NCBI RefSeq assembly: GCF_000826645.1
Contig: NZ_JXJP01000002.1
Span: 124,001-188,000 of the forward strand
Length of the DNA: 64,000 nucleotides
From: Psychroserpens mesophilus
Lineage (GTDB): Bacteria; Bacteroidota; Bacteroidia; Flavobacteriales; Flavobacteriaceae
Reading direction: 5' to 3'
A program made the position numbers and the translations under genes. Shown here in pieces: positions 1 to 6,935 of this stretch. Under the pieces are notes generated by a model that worked only from the letters and a program-made list of their open reading frames with translations, was not told the origin of the DNA and searched no databases. Position 1 is the stretch's first letter, and the number at the start of each line of letters is the position of its first letter.

Positions 1-1055
1 TTAAGGTTGCAGATATTTATAAAGATACAGAAGATACCTCAGTGGTGACTTTTGAAATCCCATCTGAATTACAAGAGGAGTTTAGATTCAGACAAGGGCA
101 GCATTTAACACTTAAAGCTGATATCAACGGTGAAGATGTACGTCGATCATACTCACTGTGCTCTAGTCCCACAGACAACCAATGGAAAGTTGCTGTGAAA
201 CTTATTCCTGGTGGCAAGTTTTCAACCTACATTAATGAAACTTTAAAAACAGGAGATCAGCTTGAAGTCATGGCTCCTAGTGGCACATTTGGTGTTGAGG
301 TCAATGCGAATTCATCTAAGAATTATCTCTTTTTTGCTGCAGGAAGTGGTATTACGCCAATCTTATCCATGATCAAAACTCATTTAAAAGCTGAGCCCAA
401 CGCTACTTGTAAATTGTTTTATGTGAATAAAACAGCAAAATCCATTATCTTTAAAGAAGAGTTAGAGCAATTACGAAATGCGTATTTCGGAAGATTAGAA
501 ATTTACTATTTCTTAACTAAAGAGCGTCGTGATATCGACTTGTTTAACGGTCGTTTTGATGATGATAAAATGCGAGTGCTCACCAAAACGTTTATTGATA
601 TTCCAGATACGAGTGAAGTGTTTCTTTGCGGACCAGAACAAATGGTCAACTATGTGAGTGCTTACTTAATAAATGCAGGGTTACCCAAAGAACTTGTGCA
701 TTTTGAGTTGTTCGTTAGCGGACTTTCAGAAGAGGATATCAAACGTGTCGAGCGCCTGTCTCAGCAAAATGTAGAAGGTGTTGAAGTGACTATCGTAGAT
801 GGTGGAAAAGAATTCATATTTACCATGACTAAAGAATACGATAATATTTTAGATGCAGCTTTAGGTGCAGGAGCCGATTTGCCTTTCGCCTGTAAAGGTG
901 GTGTTTGTAGTACCTGCAAATGTGAAGTGAAAGAAGGTGCCGTTGAAATGAAAATAAATTATGCTTTAGACGAAAAAGAAGTTTCACAGAATTTGGTGTT
1001 GAGCTGTCAGGCAGTGCCAACTTCTGATAAAGTGGTTGTCGATTTTGATGTTTAA
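1..1055 (+). CDS. paaE: Phenylacetyl-CoA epoxidase reductase subunit PaaE (5' partial)
   Basis: PaaE passes electrons from NAD(P)H through FAD and a plant-type 2Fe-2S cluster to the di-iron oxygenase PaaA. The reading frame is open to the left edge, so the true start lies outside the window; the GTG at 42 is only the first in-window start codon. Numbering from that codon, there is an RxYS flavin motif near residue 35 (RRSYS), a nucleotide-binding GSGITP near 101, and a C-terminal ferredoxin domain with cysteines 284, 289, 292 and 322. The order (reductase first, ferredoxin last) is that of PaaE. It is followed by paaA after a repeat-filled spacer. Known PaaE is about 350 aa, so only roughly 10-20 residues should be missing. 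The family assignment is firm from domain order plus neighbours. Confidence 0.95.
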   Translation, partial: KVADIYKDTEDTSVVTFEIPSELQEEFRFRQGQHLTLKADINGEDVRRSYSLCSSPTDNQWKVAVKLIPGGKFSTYINETLKTGDQLEVMAPSGTFGVEVNANSSKNYLFFAAGSGITPILSMIKTHLKAEPNATCKLFYVNKTAKSIIFKEELEQLRNAYFGRLEIYYFLTKERRDIDLFNGRFDDDKMRVLTKTFIDIPDTSEVFLCGPEQMVNYVSAYLINAGLPKELVHFELFVSGLSEEDIKRVERLSQQNVEGVEVTIVDGGKEFIFTMTKEYDNILDAALGAGADLPFACKGGVCSTCKCEVKEGAVEMKINYALDEKEVSQNLVLSCQAVPTSDKVVVDFDV

Positions 1056-1064
1056 AAGATAATG

Positions 1065-1091
1065 ATATTCCGACCAAAGTGGAGGAATCTC
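1065..1091. repeat. Palindromic repeat, family C variant (downstream of paaE)
   Basis: ATTCCGACC-AAAG-TGGAGGAAT forms a stem-loop starting 10 bases after the paaE stop and ends in the AATCTCA tail shared by the other repeats here. It is one of four repeats that fill the 345-base paaE-paaA spacer. The small open frame running through the spacer is just translated repeat and is not called as a gene. Confidence 0.6.
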
Positions 1092-1112
1092 AATAATTGG
1101 AATAATGATTTT

Positions 1113-1204
1113 GGCGTTACTCTACTTCGCGTAAGCTACGTAGAGTCAGGCTCTCGCAAGTCGCTATCAGAGATGAGCTCCAACAAATGCTCCATCCTTA
1201 ACGC
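1113..1204 (+). repeat. Structured repeat, family X (GGGCGTT...TAACGC), copy 1
   Basis: This is one of four copies in the window (others at 7422-7541, 13534-13634 and 42797-42875). All begin near GGCGTT, contain a GTCAGGCT/GTCGGGCT block and a GAGCTC(c)AACAA or related middle, and end CAATCC(t)TAACGC, so the ends pair as GCGTT/AACGC. This copy has an inserted hairpin, CTACTTCGCGTAAGCTACGTAG, near its start. It occupies the middle of the paaE-paaA spacer. Confidence 0.6.
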
Positions 1205-1226
1205 AAAGCGAAAGTCAATCATAAAG

Positions 1227-1256
1227 TGTCATTCCGAGCGCAGTCGAGGAATCTCA
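1227..1256. repeat. Palindromic repeat, family C (in paaE-paaA spacer)
   Basis: TGTCATTCCGAGCGCAGTCG then AGGAATCTCA. The outer arms ATTCC/GGAAT pair around GAG-CGCAG-TCG. A near copy lies at 13659-13686. Confidence 0.7.
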
Positions 1257-1271
1257 ATAACAAAGTGAAAG

Positions 1272-1299
1272 GTCATTCTGAACTTGATTCAGAATCACA
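1272..1299. repeat. Palindromic repeat, family D (in paaE-paaA spacer)
   Basis: ATTCTGAACTTGATTCAGAAT is a hairpin with 8-base arms. Copies are at 2767-2794 and, in frame inside paaH, at 6190-6218. Nothing else is recognised between here and paaA (1410). Confidence 0.7.
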
Positions 1300-1409
1300 C
1301 GAGTTACAAAAAAGAGTTCTATAATAAATGTGGAATCAAACAAATATTGAAAAAGAAAGAAAAGTTTAACGTGCTAAAGGCCAAAAGCTAATAGCGAATA
1401 GTGATCAAG

Positions 1410-2366
1410 ATGAGCGAAGAACAAATTAGAAGTTTAGAAAAACAATTCGATGAACGCATCGCACGAGATGAAAAAATCGAACCCAAAGACTGGATGCCTG
1501 AAAAATACCGTCACACGCATATCAGACAAATGTCGCAACATGCACATTCTGAAGTCGTAGGAATGCTTCCCGAAGGCAACTGGATTACAAGAGCGCCTTC
1601 CTTAAGACGTAAAGTGGCATTATTGGCAAAAATACAAGATGAAGCAGGACATGGTTTATACCTCTATTCTGCGACCGAAACTTTAGGTGTTACTAGAGAA
1701 GAATTGTATGATCAACTCCACTCTGGAAAAGCAAAATATTCAAGCATATTTAATTATCCAACATTAACTTGGGCAGATATGGGAGCCATTGGTTGGTTGG
1801 TTGATGGTGCAGCCATTATTAATCAGGTGCCTTTGTGTAATACGTCATATGGACCTTATGCTAGAGCTATGATTCGTGTATGTAAAGAAGAGAGTTTTCA
1901 CCAACGTCAAGGTTATGAAATTATGATGAAGCTGGCTAATGGCACTCCTGAACAAAAAGACATGGCTCAAGATGCATTGAACCGTTGGTGGTGGCCAAGT
2001 TTAATGATGTTAGGGCCAACCGACGATAAGTCTGTTCATACAGAACAATCCATGAAATGGAAACTTAAACGTAAAACTAACGATGAATTACGTCAGCAGT
2101 TTATAGATCAAACAGTGCCTCAGGCAGATTTAATCGGCTTAACAATTCCTGATCCAGATTTAAAATGGAATGAAGAACGTCAAAGCTATGATTTTGGAGC
2201 GATTAATTGGGATGAGTTCTGGCAAGTTGTTAAAGGCCATGGTCCATGCAATAAGGAACGAATGAAAGCCCGAGTGAATGCATGGGAAGAAGGAGAATGG
2301 GTTCGTGATGCGGCAATGGCTTATGCCGAAAAGAAACAAGAAAGAAAACAAAAACAAGCTGTTTAA
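1410..2366 (+). CDS. paaA: 1,2-phenylacetyl-CoA epoxidase, catalytic subunit PaaA
   Basis: PaaA is the di-iron oxygenase subunit that epoxidises the aromatic ring of phenylacetyl-CoA, working with PaaB, C and E. The protein is about 318 aa, the usual family length. Ferritin-like helices carry the iron ligands: DEAGH near residue 80 and EESFH near 163, both of ExxH type. The highly conserved start region ([16 protein letters not shown]) and the WWWP segment are typical of PaaA. An in-frame GTG lies nine bases upstream (1401); I prefer the ATG at 1410 because the protein then begins MSEEQ. No clear Shine-Dalgarno is seen, as is normal in this group. Downstream order paaB-paaC-paaD supports the call. 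Confidence 0.97.
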   Translation: MSEEQIRSLEKQFDERIARDEKIEPKDWMPEKYRHTHIRQMSQHAHSEVVGMLPEGNWITRAPSLRRKVALLAKIQDEAGHGLYLYSATETLGVTREELYDQLHSGKAKYSSIFNYPTLTWADMGAIGWLVDGAAIINQVPLCNTSYGPYARAMIRVCKEESFHQRQGYEIMMKLANGTPEQKDMAQDALNRWWWPSLMMLGPTDDKSVHTEQSMKWKLKRKTNDELRQQFIDQTVPQADLIGLTIPDPDLKWNEERQSYDFGAINWDEFWQVVKGHGPCNKERMKARVNAWEEGEWVRDAAMAYAEKKQERKQKQAV

Positions 2367-2374
2367 ATTGTTTG

Positions 2375-2446
2375 TCACCTTGAGCATTGGTTGAATAAAA
2401 ATATAGTTTTATTGAAAGCACATTGTGTAGCAATTAGAAAGGTCTT
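2375..2446. repeat. Long family B repeat with internal segment, copy 1
   Basis: A TGTCACCTTGAGCATTGGTT head and an AGAAAGGTCTT tail enclose an inner block with TTTTATTGAAAGCACATTG. A close relative lies at 5231-5303, and a third with a different interior at 2811-2880. It lies upstream of paaB and creates a spurious in-frame extension of that gene. Confidence 0.6.
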
Positions 2447-2468
2447 CAAACAAACAAATAAATATATC

Positions 2469-2759
2469 ATGTCAAATAAAAAAAACTGGCCTCTTTGGGA
2501 AATCTTCGTAAGAAGTAAAAACGGATTAGAACACAGGCACTTTGGTAGCCTTCATGCAGCAGATGCTGAAATGGCTCTTGAAAATGCTAGAGATGTCTAT
2601 ACACGACGCAATGAAGGCGTAAGTATTTGGGTTGTAGAATCTAAACATATTACAGCGTCTAATCCTGAGCATAATGGTGAACTATTTGAGCCAGCTCAAG
2701 ATAAAGTGTATCGTCATCCAACATTTTACGATTTACCAGATGAAGTGAAACACATGTAA
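2469..2759 (+). CDS. paaB: 1,2-phenylacetyl-CoA epoxidase subunit PaaB
   Basis: PaaB is a small accessory subunit of the phenylacetyl-CoA epoxidase that bridges PaaA-PaaC heterodimers. From the ATG at 2469 the protein is 96 aa, essentially the length of E. coli PaaB (95). It begins MSNKKNWPLWEIFVRSK and contains the family-typical LEHRHFGSLHA and WVVES segments. The frame is open back to 2391, but that part is a family B intergenic repeat, so the later start is preferred. It sits between paaA and paaC, as in other paa operons. Confidence 0.95.
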   Translation: MSNKKNWPLWEIFVRSKNGLEHRHFGSLHAADAEMALENARDVYTRRNEGVSIWVVESKHITASNPEHNGELFEPAQDKVYRHPTFYDLPDEVKHM

Positions 2760-2766
2760 TGCTAAC

Positions 2767-2794
2767 GTTATTCTGAACGTGTTTCAGAATCTCA
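2767..2794. repeat. Palindromic repeat, family D (paaB-paaC spacer)
   Basis: TTATTCTGAACGTGTTTCAG then AATCTCAT. The hairpin arms are ATTCTGAA/TTCAGAAT. It begins 7 bases after the paaB stop. Confidence 0.7.
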
Positions 2795-2810
2795 TAAATA
2801 GTAACAAATG

Positions 2811-2880
2811 TCACCTCGAGCATTACCGAGTTAAAAATATATTTTGAATGAAGGTAGCTCGCAAAGCGAATCGAGAGGTT
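2811..2880. repeat. Long family B repeat with different interior
   Basis: The head TGTCACCTCGAGCATTACCG and tail GCGAATCGAGAGGTT match family B termini, but the interior (AAAAATATATTTTGAATGAAGG) differs from the copies at 2375 and 5231. Conserved ends with exchangeable interiors suggest the ends are the recognised part. Confidence 0.5.
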
Positions 2881-2899
2881 TTAATGGAAGAAAAATAAA

Positions 2900-2928
2900 T
2901 GTCATTCAGAGCAAAGCGAAGAATCTTA
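2900..2928. repeat. Palindromic repeat, family E (paaB-paaC spacer)
   Basis: TGTCATTCAGAGCAAAGCGA then AGAATCTTA. An almost identical copy is at 3816-3844. It ends 17 bases before the paaC start. Confidence 0.7.
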
Positions 2929-2945
2929 TTATTTAAAGATTAAAT

Positions 2946-3701
2946 ATGAAAAACGAAAACTTATACAATTACATACTAGGCATAGCAGATAACAGTCTTA
3001 TCCTTGGTCAGCGTATGGGAGAACTTTGTGGCCATGGCCCAAGTTTAGAAACTGATATCGCTTGTACCAATATTTCATTAGATTTATTCGGACAAGTACG
3101 AAGTTATTTTCAATATGCTGCTAAAATTGCAGGAGATAAGAGAACAGAAGATGATATCGCGATGCTTCGCAAAGAACGCGAATATAAAAATGTATTACTG
3201 GTAGAACAGCCCAATACAAACTTTGCCTATTCTATTGGTCGTCAATTTTTATTTGATGTCTATCATTTGGCCTTTTTAACGGAGTTGCAGAAAAGTTCAG
3301 ATTTAACATTGTCAGCAATAGCAAACAAGTGTGTCAAAGAAGTGAGTTATCACGAGCGATTTTCTTCAGATTGGGTAAAACGTTTAGGTGATGGCACTGA
3401 GGAGAGTAATCAAAAAATGCAGGAAGCTATTAATGATTTGTGGACCTATACAGACGAACTATTTCATCAAACTCCAGCTGATATAGCTATGGTAACTGAA
3501 GGCGTTGGTGTTGATGTAACCAAATTAAAAGAAAAGTATTACAAACAAGTAAGTGAACTATTACAAGAGGCCAATCTCGAAGTTCCTGAATCAAAATGGT
3601 TTCAAAAAGGAGGTAAAGAAGGTATTCATACAGAGCATTTAGGGTATTTATTAAGCGATTTGCAATACATGCAACGCACATATCCTAATATGGAGTGGTA
3701 A
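2946..3701 (+). CDS. paaC: 1,2-phenylacetyl-CoA epoxidase structural subunit PaaC
   Basis: PaaC is a ferritin-like subunit that has lost iron binding and holds PaaA in the epoxidase complex. The 251-aa length matches the family (E. coli 248). Family signatures visible are ADNSLILGQRMGELCGHGP at the N-terminus, a central EVSYHERFSSDWVKRLGDG helix, and a C-terminal GKEGIHTEHLGYLL segment. It starts with ATG just after a family E repeat and ends two bases before a family A hairpin, so its expression unit is bounded by repeats on both sides. Confidence 0.96.
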   Translation: MKNENLYNYILGIADNSLILGQRMGELCGHGPSLETDIACTNISLDLFGQVRSYFQYAAKIAGDKRTEDDIAMLRKEREYKNVLLVEQPNTNFAYSIGRQFLFDVYHLAFLTELQKSSDLTLSAIANKCVKEVSYHERFSSDWVKRLGDGTEESNQKMQEAINDLWTYTDELFHQTPADIAMVTEGVGVDVTKLKEKYYKQVSELLQEANLEVPESKWFQKGGKEGIHTEHLGYLLSDLQYMQRTYPNMEW

Positions 3702-3703
3702 AA

Positions 3704-3726
3704 ATTCCTGCGAAAGCAGGAATCTC
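3704..3726. repeat. Family A hairpin (after paaC)
   Basis: ATTCCTGCGAAAGCAGGAAT is a perfect 8-base stem with a GAAA tetraloop, followed by CTC. It starts two bases after the paaC stop codon. Confidence 0.8.
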
Positions 3727-3745
3727 ATAAAACGATAAAAGAAAT

Positions 3746-3799
3746 GTCATCCTAAAATTTTCACACTGAGCGCAGTTGAAGTGTTATTCAGGATCTCAT
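3746..3799. repeat. Composite nested palindromic repeat
   Basis: An outer pair (GTCATCCT ... TTCAGGATCTCA) encloses a second hairpin, ACACTGAGCGCAGTTGAAGT, which resembles the family B/C core. One repeat appears to have landed inside another. Confidence 0.45.
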
Positions 3800-3815
3800 C
3801 ATAAACAGAATTAGA

Positions 3816-3844
3816 TGTCATTCAGAGCAAAGCGAAGAATCTCA
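3816..3844. repeat. Palindromic repeat, family E (upstream of paaD)
   Basis: Near-identical to the copy at 2900-2928. It ends 9 bases before the paaD start, so it forms most of the translation-initiation region. Confidence 0.7.
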
Positions 3845-3853
3845 TTTTAAATT

Positions 3854-4354
3854 ATGACAACAACAGAACAAAACATAGACGAAATTTTAATTCCAATTCT
3901 GGAACAGGTTTCTGATCCAGAAATCCCAGTATTATCCATCATGGATATGGGAGTTGTGCGTTCTGCTGTTATCAAAAATAATATAGTTAAAGTCGAAATC
4001 ACACCAACCTATAGTGGTTGTCCAGCAATGGATGTGATTGGTGACGACATCAAAAAAGCATTACAAGAGGCAGGTTACGAATCTGAGATTGATTTGATTT
4101 TGCATCCAGCTTGGACAACCGATTGGATCACACCAAGAGGTCGAAAAGCTTTAGAAGATTATGGTATAGCAGCACCTTTAAATGCCGAAGCAGATAAAGA
4201 GGTTCTGCTTAATGGAAAACGAATCGTGAAATGTCCACAATGTCGATCAACAAACACACGATTAGTCAGTCAGTTTGGTTCAACAGCATGTAAAGCACAA
4301 TTTCAGTGCGATGATTGTCAGGAACCTTTTGATTACTTCAAGTGCTTGAAGTAA
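3854..4354 (+). CDS. paaD: Phenylacetate degradation protein PaaD (DUF59/MIP18 with zinc-ribbon tail)
   Basis: PaaD is needed for an active epoxidase, probably in iron or Fe-S cluster assembly for PaaE/PaaA; the exact role is inferred from its DUF59 family. The 166-aa protein has an N-terminal DUF59 domain with DPEIPVLSIMDMG (residues 21-33) and the reactive-type cysteine in YSGCPAMD (Cys56). A C-terminal zinc-ribbon-like tail has Cys127, 130, 146, 152, 155 and 164 and ends EPFDYFKCLK, all typical of PaaD. The last codons and the stop lie inside a perfect 15-base inverted repeat (see 4328-4359). Confidence 0.95.
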   Translation: MTTTEQNIDEILIPILEQVSDPEIPVLSIMDMGVVRSAVIKNNIVKVEITPTYSGCPAMDVIGDDIKKALQEAGYESEIDLILHPAWTTDWITPRGRKALEDYGIAAPLNAEADKEVLLNGKRIVKCPQCRSTNTRLVSQFGSTACKAQFQCDDCQEPFDYFKCLK

Positions 4355-4359
4355 TCAAA
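4328..4359. repeat. Perfect 15-base inverted repeat across the paaD stop
   Basis: Arms TTTGATTACTTCAAG and CTTGAAGTAATCAAA are separated by two bases (TG). The arms include the last codons of paaD and its stop. There is no T-run after it, so it is not an ordinary terminator. A family A variant follows directly. Confidence 0.75.
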
Positions 4360-4378
4360 TTTCTGCGAAAGCAGAAAT
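4359..4378. repeat. Family A hairpin variant (after paaD)
   Basis: ATTTCTGCGAAAGCAGAAAT keeps the 8-base stem through a compensatory change (CC/GG to TC/GA) relative to the family A consensus. This indicates that pairing, not only sequence, is kept. Confidence 0.75.
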
Positions 4379-4398
4379 CCTATAAATAGAAATAAAAT

Positions 4399-4427
4399 GT
4401 CACCTTGAGCGCAGTCGAAAGGTCTCA
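4399..4427. repeat. Palindromic repeat, family B (upstream of paaG)
   Basis: TGTCACCTTGAGCGCAGTCG then AAAGGTCTCA. The arms ACCTT/AAGGT pair with a change matched on both sides relative to the ACCTC/GAGGT form. It ends 12 bases before paaG. Confidence 0.75.
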
Positions 4428-4439
4428 ATATAAAGAAAT

Positions 4440-5222
4440 ATGAACGAAAGCATTCAGCTTAAAATTGAAAATAAAGTAGCGTACATCACGCTCAATAGAC
4501 CAGAAGTCTTTAATAGCTTTAATCGTGACATGGCTTTATGCCTTCAATCAATTCTAGATGATTGTGAAACAAATTCAGAAGTAAGAGCAATCGTTCTTAC
4601 TGGAAACGGAAAAGCATTTTGTGCTGGACAGGATTTAAAAGAAGTCACTGATCCAGATTTAAATCCTGGATTCAAAAAAATACTTGAAGAACATTACAAT
4701 CCCATAATCACAAGAATTCGTGCAATTAAAAAACCAATTATTGCAGCAGTAAATGGTGTGGCAGCAGGTGCTGGAGCAAATATTGCGCTGGCTTGTGATA
4801 TTGTTGTAGCACATGAAAAAGTGAGTTTCATTCAAGCGTTTAGTTTAATCGGTTTAGTTCCTGATAGTGCAGGAACCTTCTTTTTACCAAGACTTATCGG
4901 TTTCCAAAAAGCATTAGCATTAGCCATGTTAGGAGACAAAATTGGAGCTGAAGAAGCCGAAAAACTTGGTATGATTTACAAAGTCATTCCCTTAGAAAAT
5001 TTTGAAGATGAGGTAAATAAGTTAGCCTTGAAATTAGCCAACATGCCTACCAAAGCTCTAGGGTTTATTAAAGAATTATTTAATCAATCGATGACCAATG
5101 ATTTAGATGCGCAATTAGCTTTAGAATCAAAATTGCAAATTGAAGCAGCACAAAGTGAAGATTATGCAGAAGGTGTAGCCGCGTTTATCGAAAAACGTAA
5201 ACCAAATTTTAAAGGAAAATAA
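4440..5222 (+). CDS. paaG: 1,2-epoxyphenylacetyl-CoA isomerase PaaG (crotonase family)
   Basis: PaaG converts ring-1,2-epoxyphenylacetyl-CoA into oxepin-CoA and also shifts double bonds later in the pathway. The protein is 260 aa with the crotonase fold. Oxyanion-hole segments GKAFCAGQDLKE and VAAGAGANIALACD are present, with the PaaG-type FIQAFSLIGLVPDSAGTFFL block holding the likely catalytic Asp142. The two glutamates of true enoyl-CoA hydratases are absent, as expected of PaaG. It lies between paaD and paaH; the upstream spacer carries family A and B repeats. Confidence 0.92.
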   Translation: MNESIQLKIENKVAYITLNRPEVFNSFNRDMALCLQSILDDCETNSEVRAIVLTGNGKAFCAGQDLKEVTDPDLNPGFKKILEEHYNPIITRIRAIKKPIIAAVNGVAAGAGANIALACDIVVAHEKVSFIQAFSLIGLVPDSAGTFFLPRLIGFQKALALAMLGDKIGAEEAEKLGMIYKVIPLENFEDEVNKLALKLANMPTKALGFIKELFNQSMTNDLDAQLALESKLQIEAAQSEDYAEGVAAFIEKRKPNFKGK

Positions 5223-5230
5223 TTTAAAGT

Positions 5231-5303
5231 TGTCACCTCGAGCATTGGTTGAAATAAAATGTAATTTTATTGAAAGCACATTGGAAAGCAATACGAGAGG
5301 TCA
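5231..5303. repeat. Long family B repeat with internal segment, copy 2
   Basis: It opens TGTCACCTCGAGCATTGG and closes ATACGAGAGGTCACATTG, with the inner TTTTATTGAAAGCACATTG block also found at 2375-2446. It fills most of the paaG-paaH spacer. Confidence 0.6.
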
Positions 5304-5324
5304 CATTGAAAGATAAACAGAATT

Positions 5325-6500
5325 ATGAACATAGGAATAATTGGTTCAGGAACAATGGGAAGTGGCATCGCACAAGTGGCAGCTACTGCTGGTTGTCAAG
5401 TAAAATTATACGATACCAATCAAGCAGCTTTAGATAAGGCAAAGACATCATTGGAAAAAATCTTGTCGCGTCTAATAGAAAAAGGACGCATAGATGCTTC
5501 TGAAAAAGATAGAATTCAATCTAATATTAGTTATGTTAATACTTTAAAAGATTTATCAGATGCTAACCTTACCATTGAAGCCATAATCGAAAATCTGGAG
5601 ATTAAACAAAAAGTCTTTTCAGAATTAGAAAGTTATGTAGCTGAGGATTGTATCATCGCATCAAACACTTCGAGTTTATCAATAGCCTCTATCGCAGCAT
5701 CTTTAAATAAACCTGAACGTTGTGTCGGTATTCACTTTTTCAATCCAGCACCTTTAATGAAATTAGTTGAAATCATTCCTGCGATTCAAACATCTAAAGA
5801 GGTACTTCAAAAATCAATTGAAACCATTTCCGACTGGAATAAAGTGGTTGCAGTTGCTAAAGATACTCCAGGATTTATCGTTAATAGGGTTGCAAGACCT
5901 TTCTATGGTGAATCATTACGAATTTATGAAGAAGGAATCGCAGATTTCGCAACTATAGATGCTGCCATGAAAGATGTTGGAGGTTTCAGAATGGGACCTT
6001 TTGAATTGATGGATTTCATCGGAAATGATGTGAATTATACAGTAACAGAAACGGTTTTTACAGCCTTTTATTTCGATCCGAGATACAAACCAGCATTCAC
6101 ACAAAAACGTTTTGCTGAAGCTGGGTACTTAGGACGAAAATCAGGAAAAGGTTATTACGATTATGATGAAAACGGAAAGCTAATTTCACGTCATTCTGAA
6201 CTTGTTTCAGAATCTCATAACAGTAAATTATCAGAGCAAATTTTCAACCGTGTTTTAGTCATGCTCATCAACGAAGCTGCAGATGCATTATTTCTGAATA
6301 TTGCTTCAGCAAAAGATATTGATAATGCCATGACTAAAGGTGTCAATTATCCAAAAGGATTATTAGCTTGGGCAGATGAAAAAGGAATCGATTGGTGTGT
6401 GAATACCATGGATGAACTATATAGCGAATATCATGAAGATCGCTATCGTTGTAGTCCGTTGTTACGTAAAATGAAAAAAGAAAACAAAACATTTTTTTAA
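5325..6500 (+). CDS. paaH: 3-hydroxyacyl-CoA dehydrogenase (PaaH type) with an in-frame repeat
   Basis: It oxidises 3-hydroxyadipyl-CoA to 3-oxoadipyl-CoA with NAD+. The 391-aa protein has a Rossmann domain with GSGTMGSG (Gly7, 9, 12), the IEAIIENLEIKQKVF segment, and a catalytic His137 in VGIHFFNPAP. A first C-terminal dimerisation domain occupies about residues 185-285 and a second about 302-388, where SEQIFNRVLVMLINEAAD marks the repeat of that domain. Between the two, residues 289-299 read RHSELVSESHN. That stretch is a translated family D palindrome (6190-6218), also seen as intergenic DNA at 1272 and 2767. It sits in a domain linker, so the enzyme is probably still active (inference). 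Confidence 0.93.
   Translation: MNIGIIGSGTMGSGIAQVAATAGCQVKLYDTNQAALDKAKTSLEKILSRLIEKGRIDASEKDRIQSNISYVNTLKDLSDANLTIEAIIENLEIKQKVFSELESYVAEDCIIASNTSSLSIASIAASLNKPERCVGIHFFNPAPLMKLVEIIPAIQTSKEVLQKSIETISDWNKVVAVAKDTPGFIVNRVARPFYGESLRIYEEGIADFATIDAAMKDVGGFRMGPFELMDFIGNDVNYTVTETVFTAFYFDPRYKPAFTQKRFAEAGYLGRKSGKGYYDYDENGKLISRHSELVSESHNSKLSEQIFNRVLVMLINEAADALFLNIASAKDIDNAMTKGVNYPKGLLAWADEKGIDWCVNTMDELYSEYHEDRYRCSPLLRKMKKENKTFF
6190..6218. repeat. Family D palindrome inside paaH
   Basis: GTCATTCTGAACTTGTTTCA then GAATCTCAT lies in frame within the linker of the 3-hydroxyacyl-CoA dehydrogenase. The arms ATTCTGAA/TTCAGAAT are intact, so the hairpin is preserved although the DNA is coding. Confidence 0.85.
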
Positions 6501-6508
6501 CAAAAGGA

Positions 6509-6535
6509 ATTAGGGATCAGGTAAAAGGGATTAGT
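6509..6535. repeat. Left inverted repeats flanking the S23/IVP gene
   Basis: ATTAGGGAT (6509-6517) and GGGATTAGT (6527-6535) are each the exact reverse complement of part of ACTAATCCCTAAT at 6911-6923, the right side of the S23/IVP gene. Confidence 0.55.
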
Positions 6536-6922
6536 ATGAAGAGTAGCTATCATTTTAAATTTGAAGATTTATTAGTGTATCAAAAAGCTATGGATTTTGG
6601 AGAAGAAGTTGACGAATTAGTGAAAAATTTTCCTAATCACGAATTATATGCTCTATCATCACAATTTAGAAGAGCAGCAGATTCTATTGCTTTAAATCTT
6701 GCTGAAGGCTATCCTGGTTCAGATGCGCAATTTATCAAACACATCAATCATGCTATTTATAGCTCAAACGAATGTGTTAGTTGTAGTACAAAGGCTAAAA
6801 GAAGATCATATATTAATTTTGAACAAGATGAAAAAAACAGAGAACAGATATCAGAGTTAACAAAAATGATGACCTCATTGAGAAAGACCATTTTAGAAAG
6901 AAATGCAAAAACTAATCCCTAA
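6536..6922 (+). CDS. Four-helix-bundle protein (S23/IVP family)
   Basis: This 128-aa protein belongs to the family first found encoded in intervening sequences of 23S rRNA genes and often called S23 ribosomal protein or IVP; its molecular function is not established. Family marks are FEDLLVYQKAMDF at residues 9-21, SSQFRRAADSIALNLAEG at 41-58, and a C-terminal TKMMTSLRKTI helix. It is here inside a catabolic operon, not an rRNA gene. ATTAGGGAT (6509-6517) and GGGATTAGT (6527-6535) upstream pair with ACTAATCCCTAAT (6911-6923) at its stop codon. This suggests a discrete inserted unit. The stretch CSTKAKRRSYINFEQDEKNR departs from the usual family helix spacing, perhaps reflecting sequence drift. 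Confidence 0.85.
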   Translation: MKSSYHFKFEDLLVYQKAMDFGEEVDELVKNFPNHELYALSSQFRRAADSIALNLAEGYPGSDAQFIKHINHAIYSSNECVSCSTKAKRRSYINFEQDEKNREQISELTKMMTSLRKTILERNAKTNP

Positions 6923-6923
6923 T
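6911..6923. repeat. Right inverted repeat flanking the S23/IVP gene
   Basis: ACTAATCCCTAAT contains the stop codon of the S23/IVP gene and complements both left repeats at 6509-6535. Confidence 0.55.
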
Positions 6924-6935
6924 ACCAAATAGCTA

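Noticed and set aside
1062-1268. 68-aa open frame after paaE
   Set aside because: Its translation is the repeats themselves (ending in CHSERSRGIS, a family C element); no homology-like signal and no independent start context.
2391-2468. N-terminal extension of PaaB
   Set aside because: The DNA is a family B repeat; PaaB normally begins at the ATG at 2469 and has the expected length from there.
1056-5325. CRISPR-like array
   Set aside because: The repeats are scattered palindromes of different families with genes between them and no regular spacers; no cas genes are seen.
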